From Pratylenchus scribneri (Eukaryota > Nematoda > Chromadorea > Rhabditida > Pratylenchidae), in assembly GCA_030063045.1 (NCBI GenBank), contig JAQSEB010000031.1:1612001-1676000 (forward strand): a stretch of DNA of 64,000 bases. Reading direction: 5' to 3'. Within the stretch, counting starts at the first letter, position 1, and each line of letters starts with the position of its first letter. A program made the position numbers and the translations under genes. Below, piece by piece: positions 1-11,400 of the stretch. The notes under the pieces were generated by a model. That model was given only the letters and a program-made list of their open reading frames with translations, was not told the DNA's origin and made no database searches.

Positions 1-2902
1 CGATGTAGATGTTTGAGGCTGAGGCCCATTATTTCCATTGCTATTCCCGTCCTTTGATTTCGATCCATTTCCATTGTGGTTGTTGGGCCCATTTTGGGCT
101 CCATTTCCATTTTGAGTTGGAGGAAAAAGGGCGAGATCATCATCGGATTTGACTCGGAAGCCAGCGCCGGGGAAATTTCCAGCAAAACCAATGTAGAGAA
201 CTTCGTTACCGAAAAATGTGCTCAATCTGTAAAAATATTGTTTTGAGAAACAAAATAAAGAGTAAAATTTACTCTGGAGTTGGAAGAAGTGATTGGGTGA
301 TCACATAATTCAATCCACCCATTTTGATATTGGTTTTGTGCACAATATTTGCCATGGTATGGGGTTGATGACGTTCTCCGAATTTGGTGATGGTCGAATT
401 TTTGATGCCCTGAGTGATGACCTCCGTCCGTTGTTCATAGTATTTCATTGAATCTTGGAGAATAAAATTAGATATAAAATAAAACATACGATGGATCGAA
501 TCCTCATTGTCCGGATGTGCAAAGAGAACAAATTCGAAACAATCTCCTTCCAATTCTTTGAAGAAATCCTCGAAATTCAGTTCTTCGCTATTCCTATAAC
601 GAATTTCGGAGGGAGGTGGATTTTGCATTCCCATATGAGTCATTCGTTCACGGAAGTTTTCGACGAAATTACTGCAAAAGAATGGAATAAGATCAATTTT
701 AATAATTTATGTTACCGAAAAGCATCCTGAGTAATTCCTTTCTCACCATCCACCGCAATCGCAATGGCCATCCATTTTTCCAATTTGGCAGGTACCAAAT
801 ATTGATCAAAACCCTTCCAAGTTGCTTCCGGTGTGCGAGGTTTCTCCTTTTCGTTGCGAGCGAATTCAATTTCCGGATGAGGCAAAAGACGGCCTTTGAC
901 TTCCATTGGAGTTGGATTGAATGTGATTCCAGCGGCATCGATGGAAGGATTGACGCCATCCAAGCCAAGTGAAGGACGCACTTGATTGTTTTGCTGCATT
1001 AATTTTGCCGGAGGAATGGCAGTGTGTCGAATCATTTGCTAAAATATAAAATTTGATAATTTTCAATTATAATTCAAAATTACTGAAATAGCCGCTGGGT
1101 CCTCTTGATTCATCATCACCCGTTGATTGTCTAAAAAATTATATTGAAGACTGGAATGGCAGAAAAACTTACCAAAAATTTTGCAGACTTCCATCGGATA
1201 GTACGAGGAATCATTCTGCACTTTTCGAATCGCCAATGGAAGATGGGGATATCTAAATTGAGTTATTTTTAAAGATTTTATTATCACTTACTGAAGAGTT
1301 TTCCCATATCGACGTTGGAAATATCTCTGAATTGTAATTTCCTCGTTGCCGATTCGAATCTTAAAATTTAAGAGTTAAAAATGTTAGATAGGATGCAATT
1401 TACCTTTTGGGTCATACTACTCTCTTCCGAAAGTCCAGAAACCTCAAATTTTTGGTTTTTGCCTTCGGGACGATGAGTTGTAATCACCCAAATTCCTTAA
1501 AAATGAACATTAACAATTAAAAACAATTTTCTGAATTTGAACCTTTGACTTTCTCCTCGACCTTTGCTTTCATTTCCTTCGCCGTTTTATTTATTTCACC
1601 AGAATCACGCAGCACTCGAAGAACTTTGTCGATAATTGTCTTATCAATATTGATATGGAATGGACTCTACAAAAGTGTAGATTGAATTAAAATTTCTAGT
1701 TTTTAATCTTCTTACCTTCTTCACTTGCACAATCATTGCATAAGTGATGCTGCCATTTGGTGCTGAATTTGGATTGTATTAGTTTTTAAAAATGTTCATA
1801 ATAAAAACCAACCCAAAATTGGACGAACGTTTTTGTGGACGCCGATTCCCAAAAAAGAGGAGTTGCTTTTGAATTCAGGGCAATCTTCCATTTCGAAACC
1901 ATAATTCGATGGTTGAAGAAAGTAGCATGCTGATGCAGAATAATTGACGAACTCCGCTCTAAAAGTAATTGGAATTTTTAAAGCAAATTTCTTTAAAATG
2001 CACAAGTTTTCTAATTTTTACCAAATATCCTCTTTTAAAAGTATTTATTTATTAATATACATACGGTTTAACGAAGATGTTCTGTGACGTGGCAATGTTC
2101 AGAAACTGCTCAACGGAAGTGTCAGTTTTGTCAAGGTCCAAGTCCTCCAGTGATGAGAAGTCACCCAATGTGATTTGGAAATTCTCGTCCGGAAATTGTG
2201 TGATGTTCATTCTGTATTGGTCAAAATCATTTGTCAATTCCTCGAATGGGATGAGACCGCCAATTTGCGCAGGAGTGAACAGAAAATCTTTGCTTTTCTA
2301 AATTGTTAAAAAAATGATTAATAGTCAAAAATGTTATTCTTACTGGATTGAGATTCATATCATTCAAAGAGAAGAAAAGACGCTGCAAATCATAGTAGAA
2401 GACGTTCTCGGTGTTTGTTGGTGTCATAAATTGCAAAAATGCCTTGTAGACTCCCAAACAAATGTAGCGGCGTTCATAAGTGCGATAACTGGATTTGAGG
2501 GGAAAAATGTTTTATTTAAAATTTAAATGAAAGCATACTCTGATGAAGGACTCGGCGCAGTCAAAATGATTTCGTTTCCATTTCGCCTGACTCCAGCGAT
2601 TTTGACTTCGTATCGACAAATTTTGACCAGCTTCAATGTGTCCACATCGAGTCGATGAAGCTAGAAAACAATCTTTCAAATAGATTTCTTCAATTATTGG
2701 CTTACATTGGTTTTCAATGCCACAATTGGTTGTCCAAAGATTCCCGGTGGTTTCTTTGGCTGGATCGCATCTCCGGTTTGAACCTGAATTCCATTGTTAA
2801 TTGTATCTCTTCAATAAAGCTTACATTGGCTTGACGAAGGGCTTCTTCTGATCGCTTTTTTGCAAACGTTCCCGCTCTTGATAATTGCGCTGTTGAAGAC
2901 AT
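1..2902 (-). CDS. WAGO-class Argonaute (3' end beyond the left edge)
   Basis: Small-RNA-binding Argonaute, incomplete at its C-terminus. It starts with MSSTAQLSRAGTFAKKR; the first exon ends at a clean GTAAGC donor near 2823. Then come the N-terminal/linker part (about 2100-2800; PPGIFGQPIVALKTN, YDLQRLFFSLNDMN), a PAZ-like region (about 1700-2000; SFLGIGVHKNVRPILG), MID (about 700-1035) and the start of PIWI (about 1-640; IVHKTNIKMGGLNYVI). At least ten exons with short introns. Where slicing Argonautes have a GxDVxHP-like block with the first catalytic Asp, this protein reads LYIGFAGNFPGAG, so Asp and His are absent, as is known for many nematode WAGO proteins. An Asn/Gly/Ser/Gln-rich low-complexity stretch follows inside PIWI (1-110). 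I infer a non-slicing secondary Argonaute acting with 22G-type RNAs. The exact WAGO orthologue cannot be assigned. Confidence 0.9.
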
Positions 2903-3258
2903 TTAAATTTTTTTTTCTCAATTTTAAGTTTTATCTTGAAATCAACATTACTTACTAAACAGTGCTTATTTGATTGGAAAATAAACATTACTAATTTAAT
3001 CTTATGCTAACTCCTAGATTAAGTCTATACTTCTCAGTTCTCACCCAATTATAAGGTTGAGTAAACTAAGCTATATAGATTTATGAAAGTAAGTCATTAA
3101 GATGATAAAATGATGAGATGGAGATGAGATGGGTGGGATGGTTATCTAAGCTTAAGCTTATAGATTTACGAGTGCGTTTATAATTTATGAAGAGTAAAAG
3201 AATGATATGATAAGATTGATGGACCATCATAGTTATTGATTTATGAATGCGAATATTA
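2903..3258. other. AT-rich intergenic DNA upstream of the Argonaute
   Basis: No gene is seen. The stretch holds the presumed promoter of the minus-strand Argonaute and ends at the target-site duplication of the hAT-like element. It is rich in short GATGAGATG/ATTTATGA motifs without clear structure. Confidence 0.5.
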
Positions 3259-3266
3259 ATAATTAA

Positions 3267-3834
3267 TAGGGCTGGCAAAAAAAGTTATATAAAATCGCAA
3301 AAAAGTTGGTTAAAAAAGTGATATAAAAACTCAAAAAAGTGATATAAAAAGTGGAAAATTTGCAAAAAAGTTACAAAAATTCAAAAAAAGTGACAGAATT
3401 TTTTCAGAAAAAAAATTTTTAAGAAAAAAAAGCTTCATAAATTTTCACCTAAATGATTTAGAGGTGAAAATTTTTGAAGAAAAAAAGGCCCAATGAGAAA
3501 AATTTTAGGACGAAATTGGTTTAGTGGGAAAAATTTTTTACGAAAAATGTCCTTGAGAAGGGAAATTTTGATTTTTTTTTTAGAATTTTCAGAAAATTTT
3601 CAAAAAGCCTGAAAAAGTGATAAAAATATGCAAAAAGTGACATAAAAATGCTGAAAAAGTGATATAAAAGTTAAAAAGTTATATAAATCGCAAAAAAGTG
3701 ATCAAAAGTTAAAAAAGTGATAAAAAAGTACAATATTTTGAGCTCAAATCAAGTTAAAAATGCTTTTTATTGCGTTTTTATGCATAATTAATGCTCCGCA
3801 TGAAAAAGTTATTTAACTTCAATTGCCAGCCCTA
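3267..3834. mobile_element. 568-bp non-autonomous hAT-like MITE
   Basis: The ends are perfect 12-bp inverted repeats, TAGGGCTGGCAA at 3267-3278 and its complement TTGCCAGCCCTA at 3823-3834. They are flanked by an exact 8-bp direct repeat ATAATTAA (3259-3266 and 3835-3842). An 8-bp duplication with TAGGG-type ends is characteristic of hAT transposons. The interior has no long ORF. It is a degenerate array of AAAAAGTGATATAAAA-like units, about 18-20 bp each, mixed with A/T runs. It has no transposase, so it must have been moved in trans. Its ends are intact and its duplication perfect, which suggests a fairly recent insertion. Confidence 0.9.
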
Positions 3835-3842
3835 ATAATTAA

Positions 3843-4336
3843 CTGTGAAGAAGTGAAAATGAATATGAAGTGAAGTGGAGTATGGAGCAGATTTTAATTC
3901 AACAATCAAGATTCAATTTAACATTCAATTCAATTCAACAACTCACTCAAACTCAAATCTCAAACACAAGACTCAACTCAATACTCAATACTCAACTCAT
4001 CCATCAATCGATATCTATATATACAAACATTCGCTTTAATAAAAGTTTATAATTTTAAAAATATACGGTATCTCAAATTTTTAAAAATTGCGAATTTTGT
4101 AAACAAAATTTATCAGCCGTTTTTTAACCTAAAGCAAAAATCAGTCTTGTCTTGAGGAAAAGGAAATCATGGTCAAATAAAAGATAAAAAATATTGGGTT
4201 GATAAAGCAGTTTTGGAATTAGGATTGGGTGGGATGGGATCCATTTATGACAATGAAAAAATTATGTGAAGGAATATTTATCATTGAAAATGATGATGAA
4301 AAAAATATAGAAAATAATAAATTCCATTTTCTTTGT
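3843..4336. other. Intergenic DNA downstream of the IFT70 gene
   Basis: AT-rich, with a run of CAATTCAAC/ACTCAAC-type short repeats at 3895-4000. No coding exon is recognised. It includes the 3' flank of the minus-strand IFT70 gene. Confidence 0.5.
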
Positions 4337-7300
4337 TCATTCCATCAAACGCAACAGAAGTGCTCTAAGCAGTCTAGCTTCGTTGCTAACCATTCTTGGC
4401 ACTTCTAATCGAATTCCGAATAAATTTGCCTCAGTTGCGATTTCATGGCCATTTACTTAAAGATGAGAAATCATTTTTTAATGATTTAAAAATCTCACAT
4501 TCACAAGCTTCAAGGAAGCGAAGACATTCGACCAAAACTTCATCTCGAATCACTATCACGCATTGGGCAATCTTTTCCAGCATTGAAGTCATACCTGAAT
4601 TTCAAGCAATAATTTGGTGAAGTCCATTAATCCCCATTTTTTACATCTTTTCGCATAGAACCAAGTATCTACCCCCAATTTTCTTTCGCATGGCTCCAGT
4701 GCACGCACAATCCGTGAAATCCCAAATTCATAATTGCCTTTGGCGCAATAGAGTGTTCCAATTACCAAATTGTGAAAAGAGAGAATTTTAATAGAAAAAA
4801 GTATTAAAAACTTATAATGATTGAAAGATGGAAGGATTTTCGATCCGGTTGGCTGTTCTCCTCACGTTCAACTCTTTTCATGACTTCCTCCGCCTCCTCA
4901 TTGCTATCTACAAAAATGATAAATAAATGGAAGACGGTCAAAAATATTTTCCTTGCAAATTATTAAATAAATTATAATTACTGACTGGTCATTATGTAGC
5001 AAACACATAAATTTGCCAAAACAACGGCGGACACTTCCAGCATCTGAATGCATTTAATAAATTATTCCATCAATTTTGGTATTACTTTGTCGAAATTGGC
5101 ACGAACCAATGGCGCATAACAATCGCTAAATATTAAAATTCTTTTGGAATAAATTTAATTCCCACCTTGATTCTTTGAATTTTTCTTGCATAAAAAGTGT
5201 ATGGGCCAAATTCAATTTCCATGTTTCATTGCCACGGCAAAATTCCGCAGATCGTCGAAAAAGCCGCTCAATTTGGGCCCATTGTGCTTTCTCCCAGAGC
5301 AATTTTGCTTGTGCCATCAATGCTGGCAAATATTCGGCCTCCAGTGTTGTCTCAACTCCGTCGATTGCGCGTTGAAGAGAGCGGGGCTCTTGTTCTTCTC
5401 GCACTTCCTTAAGAAATACATCATAAAATGCTTCAGGCAAAAATGATTTGACCTGCAATTTTTGATGTCTTTTTCGTAATTCATTTAAACGATCATTGGA
5501 AAGAGAATCAAATTTTGCGTAGGCATCTGTTTCCGAAGACTGTTGAGTGATAAGTGCGTCCAAATAATCGAATTGATACTGAAAAATGTGAAATTTTAAT
5601 AAAAATAATTTAATTTAATTGATTTACTTGATTAAGGAGTTTGTAGGTTAGATGCGCTATAAAATTTAAGTATATTAATAGAAATAATTAAGAAAGTAAC
5701 CATTTTCGGCGAGAACATCGGCAGCCAAATCATAATATTCATATCTGAAAACATTGAAGTACATTCAGAAATTGAGTGAGTAATTCTTAAGAATGGGACA
5801 ATCTTAAGATTTTTGGCTATTTTAAAGATTTTGAGACATTTTACTTGCAATAAAGAAGCAGAAGGTTGGCAAATGTCTCGGGAGGAAATGGATTATGGCC
5901 TAGCAAATATTGCAATTTTGAGAAACTATCAGCCAAATTCGTGTCGACGCCAACCAATGCCTGGGGCATCGATCATTTTTATTATTTAATTGTTTTAATT
6001 TGGAATTGATCACTCACTTGATTGTGAAGTGTGACTGGATCCAATTCCTCCTCCGCCCTCGCAGGCATATCTGTCAATGCTTCAACGGCAGCATCCACTG
6101 ATGGATTCAAAGGAGAATATTTCCAACTGATAAATTATTATTTACTGTTTTTCATTTGGTATTCAATTGCGAATTTCAAATTGCAAGCTTCCACAACGGC
6201 ACTCTCATGTAATTGAAGTGTATTGCCGACTGAACGCAATGGGGCTTCAGTGCCCATTCCAACGCCGAGGTCTTAGAAAGTTTAGAGTAGAAATGTAATT
6301 GTTTAAAATTATTAATGTTCACCTGGTAGATCTTTGACTGCCCTATCAATTATTTCTGAAATCTAAATTGACATGAAAACTGATGTTTCTTTCCAAATGG
6401 CAAAACCATTTTTAAAGCTTGCGGATGGTCACGCATTTGATAATGGCAAAGAGCAATTGCATATGTCAATTGATTCTGAACATTAAATGAATTTATTGCG
6501 GAAGAATTTAATTGCCTGTGATCCGGGACTATCATCCACATCCTGTTGACTGGTTGCCGATGTGAAACGTTGAAGGGCTTCATCAAATTTTCCTTCCTAA
6601 ATCAAAATAAGTTTAAAATTGTGCGGAGAACTTCGCAACCTTAAAATCCAGACAAGCTAAATTGACCTAGAAAAGAGAAGATTAGATTTTGATAAATGAG
6701 CGAAAATTCTCACTTCAGTATCCGGATCATCGTTGTCAAATTGTTCGACCAATATCCGTGCATTTTGCATATCTTCCTCTCTGTATTTAATTGCAGCATC
6801 CAATTTTACCACTTTGCTTTCCATTTTTGGATCATTAATCTGAAATTCATCAATAAAATGAGGTCAACATTTTATAATTACCAATGCAAGAACCGAAATT
6901 GCTTCAGGGAACATATAAGCCTTTGGATGGAGTTAAAGATAAAAGATTAATGCCAAAAGTTGACCGCTACTTACATTGTATAATGCTTGAGCATGATAAA
7001 GGCGATAATCAGCGTGTTGTGGATAAAGCTCACTGAGTTTTTCATAGCATTCTGCAGCCATTATAAAATCTAAAAATAATGAAATTAGTCTTACTTGTTA
7101 ATATTATACCAAATTTTAAAAAGAGTACCTATGCTTATATGTTTCCCATGAAGATATACATAACAATATTAGTCCTAATCTGGGGATAGTTGTTTGGAAT
7201 AAGAGTTGGGCCTAGGCTCTCATCCCGGCCTTCGCCGGTTGCTTAAGTCCACATCAGTGGCCCAAATGATGGAATAGGGATTAGAGGGGAATTAATTTTA

Positions 7301-7959
7301 AATTATTCTTATTAATTGTGAGAAAAATGTGAATAAAAATAATGTGAAGAGTAACAGGAAAGGAAAAGGATGGGAAGGCAGATTTGGGGCAATATTTGAT
7401 TTATAGGTTGACAGGGCGATTAGGAGGGAAAAAGTGGAGGCTCGGAGTACAGTAAGAAAATGGGAGATCTCAAAGGAAAGGAAAAAGGGTGGAAAGAAGG
7501 CAGGGCAATATTTGATTGATAGAGTGACAGGTGAAGGTGATTGGGCAAAAAGTGGGGGTATAGTAGGATGAATAGGAGAGACCTGAGGCATTATTGGCAT
7601 AGACAAATAAATATCTTTTATGTTTACTCGTCAGTCCACACGCATAATTCCAATTTATATTAATAATTTCCCTCTAAATAACCTTGAATATGATGGTAAC
7701 AATAGCCAAGTAAGGAGAGAGCAGCGCGCGACTAATTAATTAAATTAAAAATATATTACCAATTTTAAGATAAAAGAAATGGAAAGCAACCTCCGGATTT
7801 CTTTGTAATTCATACTGCAAAATACGCATTGCCTCCGTAAATTTGTTGTCACGGATCTGAATAAAAAATAATAAATTCGAAATTGCTATCATAAAAAAAA
7901 CATACCATCCCATAAATTGTGCTTGTAAATTCACCATCCTTGATCGGCAGAAATGCCAT
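4337..7959 (-). CDS. dyf-1: Intraflagellar transport protein IFT70/TTC30 (DYF-1)
   Basis: TPR protein of IFT complex B, needed for assembly of sensory cilia and, in C. elegans, for OSM-3 kinesin function. The N-terminus MAFLPIKDGEFTSTIYGM joins IRDNKFTEAMRILQYELQRN and SRALLSLLGYCYYHIQ, matching the start of TTC30 proteins. The exon at 5126-5563 carries DALITQQSSETDAY, YLPALMAQAKLLWEKAQW and FCRGNETWKLNLAHTLFMQE, which is diagnostic of the family. The C-terminus runs through LYCAKGNYEFGISR-type sequence to ANLFGIRLEVPRMVSNEARL and a stop at 4337-4339. About 15-17 short exons, with family-typical overall length. One intron (about 7070-7672) is enlarged by a dispersed repeat. An X-box lies about 80 bp upstream of the ATG, so RFX/DAF-19 control in ciliated neurons is likely. 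Confidence 0.93.
7167..7605. repeat. Dispersed repeat, copy 1 (in an IFT70 intron)
   Basis: Similar along most of its length to 44311-44634. Shared blocks include GCCTAGG, CGGCCTTCGC / GGGCCTTCGC, AGTGGCCCAAATGA, GGGCAATATTTGATT, GGTTGACAGGGCGATTAG and ATTATTGGCAT. This copy also has an internal direct duplication: the AGGAAAGGAAAAG...GGGCAATATTTGATT...GACAGG module occurs at about 7352-7430 and again at about 7467-7560. It has no coding potential. The short GC-rich head followed by an AG-rich body could be a SINE-like element, but this is unproven. Confidence 0.8.
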
Positions 7960-8039
7960 TTTTTCGAAAAGCTATTGAACAATAATAATAATGTCGGATA
8001 ATATAAAATAATTTGTTGTGAAATTTCCATTTTATGTTT

Positions 8040-8053
8040 GTTTCTATGGCAAC
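8040..8053 (-). promoter_or_regulatory. X-box (RFX/DAF-19 binding site) for IFT70
   Basis: The plus strand reads GTTTCTATGGCAAC, and the complement GTTGCCATAGAAAC also fits. Both match the X-box consensus RYYNYY-WW-RRNRAC at every position. The site begins about 80 bp upstream of the IFT70 ATG (7959), within the distance where C. elegans ciliary genes carry functional X-boxes. It is over 370 bp from the divergent channel gene, so IFT70 is the likelier target. Confidence 0.85.
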
Positions 8054-8423
8054 CAATCTGTAAAAATTATATGTCAATGTAAGCAATTTCCAATATAAAT
8101 ATTTATTCATCAAAAATACATATGGCATTAAAAATAGTAAATATAAATGGGTAACAATATTTTTCCAATGATTTATACCTTATTAGGCATTTGGGCTATA
8201 CTTGTCTTGTACCGTGAAATAGCATGGAATTCCATTTTTTCAATAGAAAGAGTTGCCTAATTTGATTAATTTTTCCCTCCTTCTATTGGACTTGGACCAT
8301 TGAATCGGGGTTTAATGCGAATTTATTTTCCTTAATTCTTTCTGCTGTTGCTTTCTGCTGAATAGCCGATGACATTCTCATTGATCAATCCTCCTTTCTC
8401 TAAACCAAATCACAAATGTCCTA
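8054..8423. promoter_or_regulatory. Divergent intergenic promoter region
   Basis: Lies between the IFT70 start (minus) and the channel start (plus). Apart from the X-box at its left edge I see no other recognisable site. AT-rich, no ORF of note. Confidence 0.5.
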
Positions 8424-11400
8424 ATGCGAATCACCAAAATTCCTATATCAAATTTATTTGTTTTATTTATTTTCCTTTTGGCCATCAATTTTGTTGGGGG
8501 AAAACGGCGAATAAGTGGACGGAATTGGCAATTCGAAGCTCGTCCAGGGATGGGAAATTTGGTGCTTGAGGGGGAGGAAGAACAGGAACAAAGCGAATCG
8601 GAGGAAGAAAACGGAATTGAAGACGGCAACGAAAATATAGATGGAGGAATCACGGCTTCATGGACATCAACGATGATGCCATCAACGGATCAAAAAAAGG
8701 AAATGGAATTGAATGAAAATGGAGTTGATGTTTTGGAAAAGGAATTGGAAATGAAAAATGATGAAGGTGGGGGTTTAAATTAATCCAAATGGTTTTGGGA
8801 ATTGGAACACAGAAAAGGCCAAGGAAATCATTGAGAAAGCAATGATGAATATGACGAATGAGGAAGAAATGTTGCCTTTTGATAGCGACGAAATTTGGAG
8901 GAATCTTTCACTTCTCCCAGGCATATTTCAATTTTATTATATTTGACATAAAAATAGATTATTAATAAAGAAGCAAAAGGGAAGAAAATATTCTGGATTG
9001 ACGCAACATTTAAAGCCGTGGATTTGGGAATGAATTTCAGTGAATTGGCGGAATGCCAAACTTGGAGACGATTCTGGCACGCCAAAAAGGAAGGAAATGA
9101 TACGGAAAAATTATTCCAGATGGTCAAAGTTGGAGGCCTAATAAAGGGAATATTTCGAGATTGAGTATATTTTTAGGCGGAAAATCGGACAGATGAAGGA
9201 GAGGAAAAGGGGGAAAGCAATGAATTGGTGGAATATGAAATTGTGGAGGACGGAGGACGGCTCGAAGAATTGATTCCCTCATCAATGGCAGATGAATTGC
9301 TTGATAATGAAGATTATGAGGTGAAATCAATGAGGAATTTATTAAAATGTTCCATAAAAGGCGGTTGGCATTCTTTTTGAAGAAGTTTGCGGCGAACATG
9401 AAAGGGATTTTTTCTATAAATCGCCGGAGGATGCGAAGGCAATTGGCATTGGCAATGGATCGATTATTTGTGAGCCTTTTAGGGTCGGTTTACTGACAAA
9501 ATAAAAAGTGGGAATTTCTGTGGCAAATTTAGAGGGAATTGCATCCGGAAATTGAACAATTGGTCAAATTGGAAAGAGAAATGAATGGAATGGTTGGATG
9601 GAACGAAACGGAAGAAGAAGAAGAAGAAGAAAAGGGGAAGAAGGGACGAGGAAGAAGAGAATCGGAAGAGGAAGTGAAATTGGAGGATGAAGAGGATGAA
9701 ATGAAAAAGCAGAGGAAGAAAAGCAATCGAAGCGGAGGGCCAATAAAAGGCAAAATAATTAATAAAAATTGGTTGGTTTTTGAATTTTAAAAATAGCAAA
9801 ATTGTGGATTATCTTATAGGGATTCTGATGATGATGAGAAGGATTCGACGATGAAACGGAGGAGGAGGAAAAGAGAAGAGGAAGAGGCAAAAAGTGGAGA
9901 AAAAATAGCAAAAACGGAGGAGGAAATGGAGGAAACAATTCGAAATAAAACAGAATCAGCAGCGGATGCAAAACCGAAGAAACCGGTGGAAGTGGATGTT
10001 TCTGATGAGACAAGGTGAATTGCCGAAATCCATCCTTCAAATGAATTATTCCAGTCCATTGCTAATTTTCTCCACTGAAATTGTGGCCAATTCGCTGGGC
10101 CTTCGAATTGCCCCTCGGCTATTTCAACGCCATCAAAGAGTCGGCTTATTTTTACCGGGAATTTGCTCCGATTATGTGCCAAAGGCAATTGAGGCATTCA
10201 ATGCCAGCGATTTTGAAGGCATTTCTCCTGAAAAAACGGAAATGAAATAGATTTTATAAAGGTGTTGAGATTGAAGGACCAATTGGGGTGAATATAAGCG
10301 CATTGGAAAGTGCTGGCGTGAATTTGACGGAATTGGCGGAGAAATTGAGGAATGATACCGAGGTGGATGAAATTTTAGGGCGAACAAAGGATACGGCAAG
10401 GCAAGTGGAGGAATGGCCAATTAATTGGGTCAAAATGTTCAATTGAATTGTAGGGCATTGGGCGGCAGCTATATCCTCCCGGTATGTTCAAGCCTGATTG
10501 ATTACAATTAATGAGGCTATTTTGGATCCTTAATATTCATTTTATACAATTCATTCCAATTCCAAGGTGCTAAATAAGAACCAATACGATCCATTTTCGC
10601 CGCCAATTGTCTTCCAGGGAAGTGCAGTTGTCGTTCGTTTTGGCATTTACATTGAGTCTATGTCCAATTTCCAAACCAGCACAATGGTCAAATTCAAATC
10701 ATTCCATTTTAAGTTGATCCCTTCATAATAGGATTATGATATGGACATTTATTTGATAATGGGATGGCGTGATCCCCGTTTGGTCAACACTTTCACGAAA
10801 CCAATTCTCGTCAAAGAGGAGGAAATTTTGGAGAAAATTTGGCGTCCGGATCCATTTTTCGATGCTAAAGAGGCCGAATTCCATGAAGTCACCTTCCTCA
10901 ATTTTTTGATGCGAATTTTCAATGACGGACTTATTCTTTATGAAACTAGGTTTTTTTTGAAGAATGAACAAAATAATTTGGTAATTCTATTTGAAAAGGA
11001 TTAAGTTGAAACCGGCTTGCAATTTAATCCTTTGCAAATATCCACATGATAAACAAACTTGCGAACTCCAAATTAAATCATGTAAAATTCTACAATTTTA
11101 ATGTGTTTTTTATTTATTCGAAAAGTTGCCTATCCGGCCGAAACTGTTCGTTTTGAATGGTTCACAAATCGGAAGGATGCAATTGACAAGAATCCGGATG
11201 TTCGATTGCCCGAATTGTACATTGACAATTATGAGCCAACAAAAGTTGCCTTGGGGGAAAATGAAAATTAAATTCTATTCCAATCCCACAGTGCAATCGG
11301 TCAAGGAAAAGCGGTGAATTTGCCTGCTTGAGGGCTGTATTCCGTCTGAAACGGGATGTTGGCTTTCACATTGCACAGGTCCCATCATAATTTTGGGGGC

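Noticed and set aside
9479..10442. Minus-strand Ser/Phe/Pro-rich frames over the channel gene
   Set aside because: They are shadows of the acidic Glu/Lys-rich coding stretch on the plus strand, whose phases join correctly to the ligand-binding domain.
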